Assembly (NCBI RefSeq): GCF_034931125.1
Contig: NZ_JAYGHM010000014.1
Coordinates: forward strand, 1 to 64,000
Direction of reading: 5' to 3'
DNA from: Rivularia sp034931125
GTDB lineage: Bacteria; Cyanobacteriota; Cyanobacteriia; Cyanobacteriales; Nostocaceae
Length of the DNA stretch: 64,000 nt
How positions within the stretch are numbered: the stretch's first letter is position 1; each line of letters opens with the position of its first letter. Below the pieces are notes generated by a model. The model searched no databases and was not told the origin of the DNA. It was given only the letters and a program-made list of their open reading frames with translations. Shown piece after piece: positions 62,756-64,000 of this stretch. The translations under genes were made by a program, and so were the position numbers.

Positions 62756-64000
62756 ATGGAAAACAACATCTCCCAAACCCTCGAACAAGTAAACCAACTC
62801 AACCGAGAAATTGTAAGATTAGCCGGGGAAGGTGATATAAAACAAGCAATATCAATCACCAAAAAAGCAATTAAACTAACTAAAGAAAAAATTGGCGAAC
62901 ATCCAGCATTAGCAGATAGCCTCAATAACCTCGCAGAATTATATCGAATTCAAGGGAATTATCCAGATGCCCAATCATTGCTGATTGAAAGCATAGAAAT
63001 GAGAAAGCAATTATTGGGAGAAAACCATCCCGATGTTGCTCAAAGTTTAAATAATCTGGCTGTATTTTACGTAATTCAAGGTAATTATTCCGACGCTGAA
63101 AACTATTTTTTTCAAGCTTTGCATCTGTGGAAAATTCACCTTGGTGAAGAACACGAAGAAATTGCAACTATTTTAAATAATATTGCTGAAGTATATCGAG
63201 AGCAAGGACGTTATGCTGAATCAGAGAAAATGCATATTAAAGCCCTAAATATGCGAAAATCTCTATTTGGAGAAAAACATTCCGATGTTGCTCAAAGTCT
63301 GGATAATTTAGCTGCAATCTATGAAAACCAAGCACGCTATCAAGATGCGGAAAAAATACATCTACAAGCATTAGCAATGCGTAAAAAATTGCTTGGTGAA
63401 GAAGATTGGAATGTCGGAGCGAGTTTAAATAATTTAGCTGCTTTATATGATTCTCAAGGACGTTTTACGGAAGCTGAAGACTATTATACCCAAGCTTTTG
63501 AATTAGGCAAAAAATGTTTGGGGAATGAAAAACATCCCTCTATTGCTATTATTTTAAATAATCTTGGCGGTATTTCTGAAAATCTGGGTCGTTATGCAGA
63601 TGCGGAAAAAATTCATTTACAAGCGTTAGAAATACGAAAATCTTTATTTGGAAAAGAACATTTAGAAGTTGCTCAAAGTTTAAATAATTTAGGTAATGTT
63701 TATCTACTTAAAGGACTTTATTTAAAAGCTGAAGAAGTTTATCAACAAGCTTACGACATTAGAAAATTGTTTTTAAATCCAGAACATCCCGATATTGTCC
63801 AAATATTACATAATTTTGCCGTTCTCTATACTTATCAAGGACGTTATCAAACAGCAGAATCTATTTGTTTAAAAACACTTGATTCAATTGAAAAAGCATA
63901 CGGTAAAAATCATCCTAATTACGCCGATAACTTAAACCATTTAGCGCTAGTTTATCAAAGACAAGGAAATTATTCTCAAGCCGAACAAAAATATTTAACG
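62756..64000 (+). CDS. TPR protein, truncated by the window end
   Basis: Starts at ATG 62756 (MENNISQTLEQVNQLNREIV) and stays open to the last base, 415 codons. From residue ~35 it is built of ~42-residue TPRs of the kinesin-light-chain-like type (ADSLNNLAELYRIQGNYPDA, SLNNLAVFYVIQGNYSDAE), like the CHAT gene at 1231-4644. No signal peptide is seen. In cyanobacteria such N-terminal repeats often end in a CHAT domain, which cannot be checked here. The upstream bases near 62660-62740 resemble dispersed GC-rich repeats (ctctgcgagacgctgagccg). Confidence 0.85.
   Translation, partial: MENNISQTLEQVNQLNREIVRLAGEGDIKQAISITKKAIKLTKEKIGEHPALADSLNNLAELYRIQGNYPDAQSLLIESIEMRKQLLGENHPDVAQSLNNLAVFYVIQGNYSDAENYFFQALHLWKIHLGEEHEEIATILNNIAEVYREQGRYAESEKMHIKALNMRKSLFGEKHSDVAQSLDNLAAIYENQARYQDAEKIHLQALAMRKKLLGEEDWNVGASLNNLAALYDSQGRFTEAEDYYTQAFELGKKCLGNEKHPSIAIILNNLGGISENLGRYADAEKIHLQALEIRKSLFGKEHLEVAQSLNNLGNVYLLKGLYLKAEEVYQQAYDIRKLFLNPEHPDIVQILHNFAVLYTYQGRYQTAESICLKTLDSIEKAYGKNHPNYADNLNHLALVYQRQGNYSQAEQKYLT

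Overview
The window looks like accessory DNA from a filamentous, probably Nostocales-type cyanobacterium. The evidence is AT-rich DNA with scattered GCGATCGC (HIP1) sites, TPR-CHAT, CARDB/Calx-beta/DUF4114, pentapeptide and DUF6876 proteins, an RT-Cas1 fusion, and several families of palindromic dispersed repeats. I cannot tell from sequence alone whether it is chromosome or plasmid. A type IV coupling-protein-like ATPase and its run of small genes suggest a mobilizable or integrated element.

Layout. Positions 1-8 kb hold a truncated gene at the left edge, a secreted TPR-CHAT protease-like protein, a zinc metallopeptidase and two TPR proteins, mostly on the minus strand. Positions 8.1-12.6 kb hold one 1470-residue protein. 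Its DxDGD motif and flanking sequence match the double-psi beta-barrel RNA polymerases of the eukaryotic RdRP / SPbeta YonO / crAss-phage type. Positions 12.7-16.9 kb hold a small acidic protein, a STAND ATPase and a hypothetical protein. Positions 17.1-33.0 kb are one 5294-residue surface or secreted protein with CARDB, PPC, Calx-beta, SdrD-B-like, subtilisin, cadherin-like and DUF4114 parts. Positions 33.1-38.3 kb are a minus-strand series of small genes ending in a PD-(D/E)XK-like protein, a T4CP-like ATPase and a membrane protein.

Positions 38.6-62.6 kb form a type III-B (Cmr) CRISPR island. It starts with a kinase-HTH-WYL protein and CRISPR array 1 with its leader. The effector genes follow: cas10 (cmr2), cmr3, cmr4, cmr5, a cmr6-cmr1 fusion, and an unusual CARF-S1-HEPN ring-nuclease/RNase-type effector. 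Next come three uncharacterised minus-strand genes (pentapeptide, coiled-coil, membrane), an orphan RelE-like toxin, cas2, a Cas1 that appears to have lost two metal ligands, array 2 with its leader, and an intact RT-Cas1. The two arrays have near-identical 35-nt repeats and near-identical ~199-bp leaders, and they point towards each other with the cas genes between them. No cas6 is visible. The window closes with an HTH-DUF4384 protein flanked by direct copies of a palindromic element, and a TPR gene that runs off the right edge.

Likely working model. Array transcripts are processed by a Cas6 encoded elsewhere and loaded into the Cmr complex. Cas10 has GGDD but no HD nuclease motif, so it should mainly make cyclic oligoadenylate. 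That would activate the CARF-S1-HEPN RNase. Cmr4 lacks the usual slicing Asp, so defence may depend on signalling rather than target cleavage. Adaptation may use an RT-Cas1 as the active subunit and the degenerate Cas1 as a structural one. The most unusual items are the RdRP/YonO-like polymerase, the CARF-S1-HEPN effector, the active/degenerate Cas1 pair, and an identical 18-nt motif upstream of cas10 and the effector gene.
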